Source of the DNA: Riemerella anatipestifer
Lineage (GTDB): Bacteria; Bacteroidota; Bacteroidia; Flavobacteriales; Weeksellaceae
Assembly: GCF_035666175.1 (NCBI RefSeq)
Contig: NZ_CP142016.1
Span: forward strand, 1,054,001-1,118,000
DNA: 64,000 nt
Reading direction: 5' to 3'
In this document: positions 15,844-23,957 of the stretch, one piece after another
How positions within the stretch are numbered: the stretch's first letter is position 1
Layout: each line of letters starts with the position of its first letter
Made by a program: the position numbers and the translations under genes
The notes under the pieces: model-generated
What the model was told of the DNA's origin: nothing
The model's database searches: none
Seen by the model: the letters and a program-made list of their open reading frames with translations, nothing else

Positions 15844-16992
15844 ATGAAAAGAAAAGAGTTTTTACAAAATTTAGGTTTAGGCGTATTATCAGCAGCAGTA
15901 CCTACTACTTTGTTAGGTCAAAGCACTGTTGTAAACAATGAAGACCACGAGACCATTGATGAATATAATGAGGAAATGCCTCCTCTAAACGATGGCAACA
16001 ACCTTAATAAAGTACTAGGGCTTGGTGGTGTTCCGTTAGCAGGAGCTTGGAAGCCTACCTCAGAAGAAGACGCACTAAAAACTCTAGAAAAAGCCTGGGA
16101 ATTAGGCGTTCGTTATTACGATACATCTCCTAGATACGGCAACGGAATTAGTGAGAGGAGATTTGGTGTTTTTCTGGACGACAAACCTTCGGATAAATAT
16201 ATTTTATCCAGCAAAGTGGGAAGAATTTTAAAACCTGGCATCGCTCCAAAGGAACAAATTAAACATCTTTGGAAAAACCCAATGAATGCCGTTTTCAATT
16301 ACGATTATACAGCGAGTGGAGCTAGAAAATCAATAGAAGACAGCCTATTAAGGTTGGGCGTTCAGAAGTTGGATTTTGTTTTTATTCACGATTTAAACCC
16401 TGCTAATTTTAGCTCTAAAGAAGAGTATCAAAACTATTTTGAAGAAGCTAAAAAAGGAGCTATCCCCGAGCTTGCCAAAATGAAGGAAGAAGGCATCATC
16501 AAAGGTTGGGGCTTTGGCATCAATCAGCCTGATGCGGTTTTGGAAGCATTGAATTTCTCACAACCAGACATTTGTCTAATGGCAACACAATACTCTCTGC
16601 TAGACCACAAACAAGCACTAAATAAAACCTTCCCTACCTTACAAAAAAATAAAGTAAAAATTGTACTTGGTTCTCCACTAAACTGTGGTTATCTTGCAGG
16701 AAATGAAACTTGGAACTACTCTCCCAACCCAGCTCCTAAAGAAATTGCAGAAAAAAGAAAACAACTACAAGCCGTAGCTACCAAATACGGTGCTGACCTA
16801 AGAACCGCTGCTCTACAATTTGCAATGGCACACCCTGCCGTAGTTTCTGTACTCACAGGTTGTAGAAATGCAGAACAGATTTACAAGAATTTCATTTCGT
16901 TACATGGAAACGAAATCATCCACAAAGCCTTTTGGAGTGAGTTAAAAACTTTAGGACTAATTGAGAAAAATGCTCCTACTCCAACCATTTAA
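15844..16992 (+). CDS. Aldo/keto reductase with N-terminal export-like segment
   Basis: A 382-aa protein with an aldo/keto reductase TIM barrel (residues ~50-370) preceded by MKRKEFLQNLGLGVLSAAVP, which resembles a Tat-type signal but with KRK rather than RR. Recognisable parts: GLGGVPLAG, DTSPRYGNGISER (active-site Asp and Tyr) and SSKVGR (Lys), with His in FIHDL. It resembles the D-threo-aldose 1-dehydrogenase branch; substrate unknown. Location is uncertain: export of an NADP-dependent enzyme would need Tat, and the motif is imperfect. Confidence 0.88.
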   Translation: MKRKEFLQNLGLGVLSAAVPTTLLGQSTVVNNEDHETIDEYNEEMPPLNDGNNLNKVLGLGGVPLAGAWKPTSEEDALKTLEKAWELGVRYYDTSPRYGNGISERRFGVFLDDKPSDKYILSSKVGRILKPGIAPKEQIKHLWKNPMNAVFNYDYTASGARKSIEDSLLRLGVQKLDFVFIHDLNPANFSSKEEYQNYFEEAKKGAIPELAKMKEEGIIKGWGFGINQPDAVLEALNFSQPDICLMATQYSLLDHKQALNKTFPTLQKNKVKIVLGSPLNCGYLAGNETWNYSPNPAPKEIAEKRKQLQAVATKYGADLRTAALQFAMAHPAVVSVLTGCRNAEQIYKNFISLHGNEIIHKAFWSELKTLGLIEKNAPTPTI

Positions 16993-17003
16993 AAACAAAA
17001 ATT

Positions 17004-17768
17004 ATGTATCAGTATATTATCATAGAAAAGGAAGAGAAAATCGCTACCATTACCATCAATAGACCAGAGAGTCTTAACGCCCTTAATGCTATTACTATAA
17101 AAGAACTAAGCACCGCTTTAGACGAGTTAGAGTCTGACCAAAATATCAGAGCTATCATTCTCACAGGAAGTGGAGCTAAATCTTTTGTTGCAGGGGCTGA
17201 CATTAAAGAGTTTAGCGATTTCAACACACCAAAAGCGGAAGAATTAGCAAGAACAGGACAAAATACATTATTCAACAAAATTGAACAACTCAAAAAACCT
17301 GTCATAGCCGCTGTAAATGGGTTCGCTCTTGGAGGTGGACTTGAGTTAGCGATGGCGTGTCATATCCGCTACGCTTCGGATAATGCAAAATTAGGTTTAC
17401 CAGAAGTTACTTTAGGGCTTATTCCTGGATATGGCGGTACCCAAAGGCTACCTAAATTGGTAGGTAAAGGTATTGCTAACGAGATGATATTTTCCGCAAA
17501 AATGATTTCGGCAGAAAAAGCCAAAGAAATTGGTTTGGTAAACGAAGTTTTCCCTCAAGAAGAACTTTTACCTCAAACTAGACTACTAGCCGAAACTATT
17601 GCTAAAAACTCACCACAAGGCATTAGCAAAGCAATAGAAGCCATTAATGCATCAAATAGTAACAACGGCTACGAAGTAGAAATAAAAGCCTTTGGAGAGT
17701 TATTTGAAATGGAAGATAAAAAGGAAGGAGTTGCTGCTTTTTTAGAAAAAAGAAAACCTAACTTTTAA
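17004..17768 (+). CDS. Enoyl-CoA hydratase/isomerase (crotonase family)
   Basis: A 254-aa crotonase-fold enzyme. The oxyanion-hole segments SFVAGADIKEF and GFALGGGLELAMACH are clear, and the acidic catalytic positions correspond to Glu in GLPEVTLGLIPG and in the preceding helix, as in true enoyl-CoA hydratases. The likely reaction is hydration of 2-enoyl-CoA in fatty- or amino-acid breakdown. It starts 11 bp after the aldo/keto reductase and precedes a deaminase gene on the same strand, a run of unrelated functions typical of loose Bacteroidota operons. Confidence 0.93.
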   Translation: MYQYIIIEKEEKIATITINRPESLNALNAITIKELSTALDELESDQNIRAIILTGSGAKSFVAGADIKEFSDFNTPKAEELARTGQNTLFNKIEQLKKPVIAAVNGFALGGGLELAMACHIRYASDNAKLGLPEVTLGLIPGYGGTQRLPKLVGKGIANEMIFSAKMISAEKAKEIGLVNEVFPQEELLPQTRLLAETIAKNSPQGISKAIEAINASNSNNGYEVEIKAFGELFEMEDKKEGVAAFLEKRKPNF

Positions 17769-17793
17769 ACAAAAAATTCCAAAAACATCTTTA

Positions 17794-18225
17794 ATGGAAT
17801 CACATAATAAATTTGACATCGCTTACCTTAAAATGGCTCAAGAATGGGCCAAACTTTCCTACTGCAAAAGAAAACAAGTGGGAGCTCTTATTGTAAAAGA
17901 CCGCACCATTATTTCAGACGGCTACAACGGCACGCCTTCTGGACTAGAAAATTGCTGTGAAGATGAGCAAGGGCAAACCAAATGGTATGTATTACACGCT
18001 GAAGCCAACGCCATTCTAAAACTCGCGAGAACCACACAAACTGCAGAAGGTGCTACACTTTACCTTACACTTTCGCCTTGCAAAGAATGTAGCAAACTCA
18101 TCTACCAATCAGGAATTAAAAGATTAGTTTATATAGACCATTATTCCGACGAAGAAGGACTTACTTTCCTTAAAAATGCAGGAGTGGAGGTAACTCAAAT
18201 CACGCAAGATTTGCTAGAAAATTAA
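17794..18225 (+). CDS. dCMP / cytidine deaminase family protein (ComEB-like)
   Basis: A 143-aa zinc-dependent deaminase. The zinc site is HAEANAILKLA (His, catalytic Glu) and PCKECSKL (two Cys). Its length and the N-terminal AQEWAKLSYCKRKQVGALIV fit the dCMP deaminase (ComE operon protein 2) group, which makes dUMP for thymidylate synthesis. The stop codon directly abuts the ATG of xerD (TAAATG), so the two genes are almost certainly co-transcribed. Confidence 0.92.
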   Translation: MESHNKFDIAYLKMAQEWAKLSYCKRKQVGALIVKDRTIISDGYNGTPSGLENCCEDEQGQTKWYVLHAEANAILKLARTTQTAEGATLYLTLSPCKECSKLIYQSGIKRLVYIDHYSDEEGLTFLKNAGVEVTQITQDLLEN

Positions 18226-19137
18226 ATGGATTGGAACGAGCGAATACAAGACTTTGCAAATGCTCTAAAGTTTGAAAAAAACCTTTCAAACAATACCATT
18301 GATGCCTATACTAGAGATATAAAAAAACTGCAATATTTCGCTGAAAATAAACTAAACGATACTTCCGCTTTAGATATTTCTTACGAACAAATACAAGAAT
18401 ATCTTTACCAAATATCTAAAAACTACACCAATGAAAGAAGTCAGTCTAGATGGATTTCTTCTATAAAAGCTTTTTTTAAATTTCTACACGAAGACGAATT
18501 AAGGGCCGACAACCCTGCAAGACTACTCGAAACTCCAAAGCTAGGTTTATACCTCCCTGATACTCTAAGTTTTGAGGAAATAGAAAGTCTTATAGAGGCT
18601 ATAGATAAAACAACCTCTTTAGGTAAAAGAAACCACACCATTATAGAAACGCTCTATGGTTGTGGACTAAGGGTTTCCGAATTGGTAGAATTAAAAATTT
18701 CCAACCTCAACTTTGAAGAAGAATTTATAATTGTGGACGGAAAAGGTGGCAAAACTCGACTCGTTCCTTTAGCTCAATATACAGCTAAACTTATCAAGGA
18801 TTACCTTTTAGAAGTTAGGTCTGAAATAAAAATCAATCCAAAGCACTCTGATATTTTATTTTTGAATAGGCGAGGCTCTAAGCTCACTCGTGTGATGGTG
18901 TTTATCATCATTAAAGATTTAGCACTACAAGCCAACATCAAAAAAAATATTTCTCCACATACCTTTAGACATTCTTTCGCGACACATTTACTGAAAAATG
19001 GTGCTGACCTTAGATACATTCAGGAAATGTTGGGACACTCTAGCATTACAACTACAGAAATTTACACCCATCTAGACAACGAAGACCTCCGAGAAACCAT
19101 CATGAAATATCACCCAAGAAACAATACTAACACCTAA
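18226..19137 (+). CDS. xerD: Site-specific tyrosine recombinase XerD/XerC
   Basis: A 303-aa tyrosine recombinase. Residues ~1-95 are the SAM-like DNA-binding domain; the catalytic domain has Arg149, Lys173, His245-x-x-Arg248, His271 and Tyr280, a complete set. The size and housekeeping neighbours point to the chromosome-dimer resolution enzyme rather than a phage or ICE integrase. Flavobacteriia often have a single such Xer protein, so XerD versus XerC is not distinguishable here. It is translationally adjacent to the dCMP deaminase gene upstream and 4 bp from the NUDIX gene downstream. Confidence 0.94.
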   Translation: MDWNERIQDFANALKFEKNLSNNTIDAYTRDIKKLQYFAENKLNDTSALDISYEQIQEYLYQISKNYTNERSQSRWISSIKAFFKFLHEDELRADNPARLLETPKLGLYLPDTLSFEEIESLIEAIDKTTSLGKRNHTIIETLYGCGLRVSELVELKISNLNFEEEFIIVDGKGGKTRLVPLAQYTAKLIKDYLLEVRSEIKINPKHSDILFLNRRGSKLTRVMVFIIIKDLALQANIKKNISPHTFRHSFATHLLKNGADLRYIQEMLGHSSITTTEIYTHLDNEDLRETIMKYHPRNNTNT

Positions 19138-19141
19138 ATAT

Positions 19142-19654
19142 ATGACATTAAAATATTGCCCCGAATGCGGAAAAGAAACATTAGTTTTTACCGACCTTAG
19201 AAAATTCTCCTGTAACGAATGTTCTTTTGTACTTTATCACAATTGTGCCGCTGCCGTAGCGGTACTCGTTACTTGCGGAAACGAAATTTTGTTCACTCGC
19301 AGAAATCAAGACCCTAAAAAAGGAATGCTAGACCTTCCTGGTGGTTTTTGTGACCCAAAAGAAACCGCAGAAAACACCTGCAAAAGAGAACTCTATGAAG
19401 AATTAAAACTTAATATAGATTCAAATAAACTCCGCTACCTTTCTAGCCAAGATAACATTTACCATTATAAGGGTATAGATTACAATACTATGGATTTATT
19501 CTTTCAATACGAACTCACTGAAAAGCCCAAACTAGAGCTAGAACTAGATGAAATAAATGAGACCATTTGGATAAACAAAAATGATTTAAACATCGAAAAC
19601 CTAGCCTTTGACTCACAAAAAAGATTTTTTCAAAAATCAATACATTTAGTCTAA
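19142..19654 (+). CDS. NUDIX hydrolase with N-terminal zinc ribbon
   Basis: A 170-aa protein. Cys6-x2-Cys9 and Cys24-x2-Cys27 form a zinc ribbon like that of NudC-type NUDIX enzymes. The NUDIX box is GGFCDPKETAENTCKRELYE followed by EL; the late Gly of the consensus is replaced by Lys, but the catalytic REUxEE core is intact. Likely hydrolyses a nucleoside diphosphate derivative; the substrate is unknown. It begins 4 bp after xerD and is the last gene of that run before the ferritin promoter. Confidence 0.9.
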   Translation: MTLKYCPECGKETLVFTDLRKFSCNECSFVLYHNCAAAVAVLVTCGNEILFTRRNQDPKKGMLDLPGGFCDPKETAENTCKRELYEELKLNIDSNKLRYLSSQDNIYHYKGIDYNTMDLFFQYELTEKPKLELELDEINETIWINKNDLNIENLAFDSQKRFFQKSIHLV

Positions 19655-19708
19655 ACACTCTATAGAAATTACATATTACTCTCTTAAAATAAGTTACAAT
19701 ATTTTCCT

Positions 19709-19716
19709 TAAATTTG
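19709..19716 (+). promoter_or_regulatory. Promoter -7 element of ftnA
   Basis: TAAATTTG on the plus strand, 16 bp before the ferritin ATG. Confidence 0.65.
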
Positions 19717-19732
19717 TAGAAAATCTTAAATT

Positions 19733-20239
19733 ATGATAAGTACAAAAATAGAGCAACTCATTAACGAACAAATTACAAAAGAGCAATACGCTGCACAATA
19801 TTATCTATCTATGGCAGCATGGTTCCATAATCAGGATTTAGATGGTATCGCTAATTATTTTCGTGTACAAGCTAAGGAAGAATTGATACACGCAGATAAG
19901 ATGTTTGACTTCCTTAATGATGTTGGTGGAAAAGTAATTTTAGGACAAGTAGACGCTCCGCCTTATGAATTTAAAGACGCTTTAGATATATTTGAAAGAG
20001 CTTTAGCCCACGAGAAAGAAGTTACCAAAAGTATCTTCAACATCTATAAAACCGCCAACGAAGAAGGAAGTTATGCTACTTCATCTTTCCTACAATGGTT
20101 CATCAATGAGCAAGTAGAGGAAGAAGCATCTGCATCTCAGTTAGTTGCTAAAATTAAAATGGTAAAAGATAACAACTCTGCACTTTATCTTTTTGACCAA
20201 GAATTAGGTCAGCGTACTTTCCAAGAAGGAGCTGAATAA
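19733..20239 (+). CDS. ftnA: Non-heme ferritin
   Basis: A 168-aa bacterial ferritin forming the 24-subunit iron-storage shell. Ferroxidase ligands are visible: Glu at the start of the first helix (INEQITKEQYAAQYYLSM), the EELIHADKMFDF pair and QEE-type residues near EQVEEEASAS. No signal peptide. It has its own promoter and a terminator at 20267-20302, so it is a single-gene unit. Together with Dps it buffers iron against the peroxide stress handled by OxyR and catalase. Confidence 0.95.
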   Translation: MISTKIEQLINEQITKEQYAAQYYLSMAAWFHNQDLDGIANYFRVQAKEELIHADKMFDFLNDVGGKVILGQVDAPPYEFKDALDIFERALAHEKEVTKSIFNIYKTANEEGSYATSSFLQWFINEQVEEEASASQLVAKIKMVKDNNSALYLFDQELGQRTFQEGAE

Positions 20240-20266
20240 AATTTTATTAAATTAAAATCTAAACAT

Positions 20267-20302
20267 AAAAATCCTTACAGAATAAGAGCTGTGAGGATTT
20301 TT
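20267..20302 (+). terminator. Terminator after ftnA
   Basis: AAAATCCTTACAG / CTGTGAGGATTTT hairpin followed by T's, 28 bp past the stop. Confidence 0.85.
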
Positions 20303-20374
20303 TATATTAACCAATTGTATTTCTCCCAAACTCAATTTCACATTTATTCTTTAGTTTAATTTATAACAAAACCT

Positions 20375-20382
20375 TATCTTTG
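20375..20382 (+). promoter_or_regulatory. Promoter -7 element of ruvB
   Basis: TATCTTTG on the plus strand, 20 bp before the ruvB ATG. Confidence 0.65.
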
Positions 20383-20402
20383 ACCTCAGATATTAGTAAG
20401 CT

Positions 20403-21425
20403 ATGCCAGACTTCTTACATCCAGATAAAGAAAATTATTCAGCCGAAGAGCTTTTATTAGAAGAGCAAATACGCCCTCAATCATTCAAAGATTTTGCGGG
20501 GCAAAGGCGTACTTTGGATAATTTAGAAGTCTTTGTAGCAGCTGCCAAAAAACGAGGTTCTGCACTAGACCACACACTTTTGCATGGTCCTCCAGGGTTA
20601 GGGAAAACCACTCTAGCCCACATTATTGCTAATGAATTGGGCGTGGGTTTTAAAGTAACCTCTGGTCCTGTTTTAGACAAACCTGGAAGTTTGGCAGGAC
20701 TCCTTACCAACTTAGAAGAAAACGATGTTCTTTTCATAGACGAAATACACCGTTTATCTCCCGTAGTAGAAGAGTACCTCTATTCCGCTATGGAAGACTA
20801 CAAGATAGATATTATGCTAGAAACAGGTCCTAATGCTCGTTCAGTACAAATCAATCTTAATCCGTTTACATTGGTTGGAGCTACTACAAGAAGTGGCATG
20901 CTTACCAAACCAATGCTAGCAAGATTTGGGATACAATCTAGGTTAGAGTACTACACGGTAGAGCTTTTAGGTATGATTATCGAAAGAAGTGCTAGAGTGC
21001 TTGGCGTTCCTATTTATGAAGATGCAGCACTAGAGATAGCTAGAAGAAGCCGAGGCACTCCTAGAATTGCTAACGCTCTACTTCGCCGTGTGCGAGATTT
21101 TGCGGAAATAAAAGGCAATGGCGAGATAGAAATAAAGATAACCAAATTCGCACTAGATTCTCTCAATGTAGATGAATTTGGGCTTGATGATATGGACAAC
21201 AAAATTATGAGAGTGATGATAGAAAACTTCAAAGGAAAACCTGTGGGGATTTCTGCATTAGCCACTTCTATCGGAGAAAATCCAGAGACTTTGGAAGAAG
21301 TTTATGAGCCTTTTTTAATTCAAGAAGGGTTTATCATCAGAACGCCAAGAGGTCGAGAAGTTACCGATAAGGCTTACCAACACCTTAACATCCATAGAGC
21401 TAAAAATATGAGAGAACTTTTCTAA
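20403..21425 (+). CDS. ruvB: Holliday junction branch migration ATPase RuvB
   Basis: A 340-aa AAA+ motor that drives branch migration with RuvA. The Walker A motif GPPGLGKTT is at residues 62-70; Walker B is LFIDEIHRL; sensor and arginine-finger region [18 protein letters not shown] follows; the C-terminal winged helix contains [12 protein letters not shown]. Full length. ruvA and ruvC are not in this window, as is common in Bacteroidota where ruv genes are scattered. Confidence 0.97.
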   Translation: MPDFLHPDKENYSAEELLLEEQIRPQSFKDFAGQRRTLDNLEVFVAAAKKRGSALDHTLLHGPPGLGKTTLAHIIANELGVGFKVTSGPVLDKPGSLAGLLTNLEENDVLFIDEIHRLSPVVEEYLYSAMEDYKIDIMLETGPNARSVQINLNPFTLVGATTRSGMLTKPMLARFGIQSRLEYYTVELLGMIIERSARVLGVPIYEDAALEIARRSRGTPRIANALLRRVRDFAEIKGNGEIEIKITKFALDSLNVDEFGLDDMDNKIMRVMIENFKGKPVGISALATSIGENPETLEEVYEPFLIQEGFIIRTPRGREVTDKAYQHLNIHRAKNMRELF

Positions 21426-21463
21426 CTCTATTTTTTAATTTAAACACTAAAAAACATAACTAT

Positions 21464-22330
21464 ATGAAACTATATCCTATCCAATGCGGAAAATTTAAAC
21501 TAGACGGTGGTGCTATGTTTGGAGTTGTGCCTAAATCGCTTTGGCAAAAAACCAATCCTGCTGATGAGAAAAACCTCATAGAGCTAGGTATGCGTTCACT
21601 ATTGATAGAGGACGGCAAAAAACTCATCTTAGTAGACTGTGGTTTGGGAGACAAACAAGATGATAAATTCTTTGGACATTACTCTCTTTGGGGTGATGAT
21701 TCTTTGGATAAAAACCTTAGAAAATATGGTTTCGTAAGGGAGGATATTACCGATGTTTTTTTAACTCACCTTCATTTTGACCACTGTGGTGGTGCCATAG
21801 AGTGGAATGACGACAAGTCTGGCTATCGCCCCGCATTCAAAAATGCTAAATTTTGGTCTAACGAAAATCATTGGGATTGGGCGGTTAATCCTAACCCTAG
21901 AGAAAAGGCTTCTTTCTTAAAAGAAAACATTTTGCCTATACAAGAAAGTGAACAGTTAGACTTTCTACCACTTCCTAAAACAGGAAATTACGGTTTTGCT
22001 CCGGAGTTAAAAATGGACGTTATCTTCGTAGATGGGCATACCGAAAAACAGATGCTCCCAGTCATCAAGTATCAAGATAAAACCATTGTTTTTGCGGCGG
22101 ACTTAATCCCTACCGTGGGGCATATTCCATTAGTGTATGTTATGGGATACGACACTCGTCCTCTTCTAACGATGGAAGAGAAAGAAAAGTTTTTAAAACA
22201 ATGTGTGGATAATGAGTATCTACTATTCTTTGAACACGATGCCTACCACGAACTCGCTTCTCTAAAAATGACCGAAAAAGGTGTAAGACTAGACGAAACC
22301 TTTAGCTTTAACGAAGTATTTGGCTACTAA
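21464..22330 (+). CDS. MBL-fold metallo-hydrolase
   Basis: A 288-aa metallo-beta-lactamase-fold protein with the metal motif HLHFDH at residues 102-107, a further ligand Asp in VFAADLIP and His in FFEHDAYH. No signal peptide. It looks like the lactonase/hydrolase branch (ytnP- or quorum-quenching-like folds), but the substrate cannot be assigned and acyl-homoserine lactonase activity should not be assumed. It stands 38 bp after ruvB and 15 bp before coaE on the same strand. Confidence 0.9.
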   Translation: MKLYPIQCGKFKLDGGAMFGVVPKSLWQKTNPADEKNLIELGMRSLLIEDGKKLILVDCGLGDKQDDKFFGHYSLWGDDSLDKNLRKYGFVREDITDVFLTHLHFDHCGGAIEWNDDKSGYRPAFKNAKFWSNENHWDWAVNPNPREKASFLKENILPIQESEQLDFLPLPKTGNYGFAPELKMDVIFVDGHTEKQMLPVIKYQDKTIVFAADLIPTVGHIPLVYVMGYDTRPLLTMEEKEKFLKQCVDNEYLLFFEHDAYHELASLKMTEKGVRLDETFSFNEVFGY

Positions 22331-22345
22331 TCATTAAACCAATAA

Positions 22346-22936
22346 ATGAAAAAAATAATTGGACTCACAGGCGGTATTGGTTCTGGAAAATCTACAGCAG
22401 CCCATTTCATAGAGAAAATGGGCTATCCTGTTTATTATTCAGATGCGAGAGCCAAAGCTATGGTTAATGATAACCTAACTTTGAAAAATGCAATTATCAA
22501 TCTCCTCGGTAAGGAAGCCTATACTACCGATGCCACTTATAACAGAAAATGGGTTGCAGAGCAAGTATTTGATAATAAAGACTTATTGGAGAAATTAAAC
22601 CAAATTATCCATCCAGCAGTAAAGCAAGACTTTGAAACATGGGTCACTCAGCAGAACACCGAATTTGTATTTAAAGAAACGGCTCTTTTATTTGAGTTAG
22701 GGTTGCATCAATCCTGTCACCAATCGGTTTTGGTAACTAGTGAAGACAATCTCCGTATTAAAAGAGTGATGGATAGAGACCAAAAGACCTACCGAGAGGT
22801 TGAAAACATCATTAAACAACAAATGCCCGAAAAAGACAATATAAAGTTAGCCGACTTTATCATCTATAATAATGGGACATTAGAAGAACTAGAGCAAAAC
22901 ACCATCACCGTTATCACACAACTCACTTCCGCTTAA
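22346..22936 (+). CDS. coaE: Dephospho-CoA kinase
   Basis: A 196-aa P-loop kinase that performs the last step of coenzyme A synthesis. The ATP loop GLTGGIGSGKST is at residues 6-17; the substrate-side motif YYSDARAKAMV and the LID region around KRVMDRDQ are present. Length and organisation are normal. It is in a compact same-strand run, 15 bp after the MBL hydrolase gene and 12 bp before the CDF transporter gene. Confidence 0.96.
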   Translation: MKKIIGLTGGIGSGKSTAAHFIEKMGYPVYYSDARAKAMVNDNLTLKNAIINLLGKEAYTTDATYNRKWVAEQVFDNKDLLEKLNQIIHPAVKQDFETWVTQQNTEFVFKETALLFELGLHQSCHQSVLVTSEDNLRIKRVMDRDQKTYREVENIIKQQMPEKDNIKLADFIIYNNGTLEELEQNTITVITQLTSA

Positions 22937-22948
22937 CCCTTTATAAAT

Positions 22949-23938
22949 ATGACACCAGAGAAAAATAAATTTACCTTCCAAAGGAGCATTGCCTTTATAG
23001 GTGTAGCTTTATTCATAGGAAAGCTTATTGCGTGGCATCTTACCAACTCCGACGCCATCTTCTCTGATGCTATGGAAAGTATTGTGAACATTATTTCTGC
23101 TTTTATGGGGCTTTACTCTCTCTATCTTGCAGCAAAACCCAAAGACCATGACCACCCTTATGGACACGGTAAGATAGAATTTCTAACCGCTGGAGCGGAA
23201 GGTGTCCTAATTATCTTCGCAGGGATACTGATTATTGTACAGTCTGCCAACTCACTCCTTAATCAAAATACCCTTCAAAAGCTAGATTGGGGGATTACTA
23301 TTGTGGCTATTACCGCACTCATCAATTACATTATGGGATATATCTCTTACAAAAAAGGAAAGAGAGAAAATTCTCTAGTGCTTATGAGCTCAGGAAAACA
23401 TCTCCAGTCTGATACGCTAACCACTCTAGGCGTTGTATTAAGTTTAATTCTAGTTTATATTACTAAAGTGTATTGGCTAGATGCCGTAGTGGCTTTATTT
23501 TTTGGAGGATACATTATTGTTGTGGGGTACAAAATTGTAAGAAAAGCCCTAAGCGGCATTATGGACGAAAAAGACGAAGCCCTACTCTCCGAAATTGTAA
23601 AAGTATTGCAAGATTTCCGCCGCAACGAATGGATAGATATACATAATGTAAAGGTGCAACAGTTTGGTGCTCATCTGCATATAGATGCCCACATTACACT
23701 CCCTTACTACTATACCCTAAGAGAAGCTCACCAAGAAATGGAAAAAGCCATAAAACTACTCTTGGCACACACGGAACGAACGGTAGAGTTTAACTTCCAT
23801 ATGGACGATTGCAAACCATTCTCCTGCGAAATTTGTCAGTTAGATTGCCCATTTCGTTCGGCTCCTTTTCAGAAACAAATCCATTGGGATATACATACCA
23901 CTACACAGGTAGAGAAGCATCAACTAAGCCAAAAGTAA
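22949..23938 (+). CDS. Cation diffusion facilitator family transporter
   Basis: A 329-aa CDF-type divalent metal exporter with about six membrane helices in residues ~10-205 and a cytoplasmic C-terminal domain. Metal-site residues include the Asp in SDAMESIVNI and the helix-5 motif LQSDTLTTL; the loop HDHPYGHGKIEF is typical of the family. The C-terminal tail is unusually Cys-rich (CKPFSCEICQLDCPF), which might bind metal. Substrate (Zn, Fe, Mn or Co) is not determinable by eye. Confidence 0.92.
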   Translation: MTPEKNKFTFQRSIAFIGVALFIGKLIAWHLTNSDAIFSDAMESIVNIISAFMGLYSLYLAAKPKDHDHPYGHGKIEFLTAGAEGVLIIFAGILIIVQSANSLLNQNTLQKLDWGITIVAITALINYIMGYISYKKGKRENSLVLMSSGKHLQSDTLTTLGVVLSLILVYITKVYWLDAVVALFFGGYIIVVGYKIVRKALSGIMDEKDEALLSEIVKVLQDFRRNEWIDIHNVKVQQFGAHLHIDAHITLPYYYTLREAHQEMEKAIKLLLAHTERTVEFNFHMDDCKPFSCEICQLDCPFRSAPFQKQIHWDIHTTTQVEKHQLSQK

Positions 23939-23945
23939 AATTTTG

Positions 23946-23954
23946 TACTTTTGC
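23946..23954 (+). promoter_or_regulatory. Promoter -7 element of uvrC
   Basis: TACTTTTGC ends only 3 bp before the GTG at 23958. If used, the uvrC mRNA would be leaderless or nearly so. Confidence 0.6.
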
Positions 23955-23957
23955 GAG

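Noticed and set aside
18226..19137. Tyrosine recombinase as a sign of an integrated phage or ICE
   Set aside because: The protein has the size and sequence of housekeeping XerD and lies among conserved housekeeping genes, with no attachment-site repeats or phage genes nearby.
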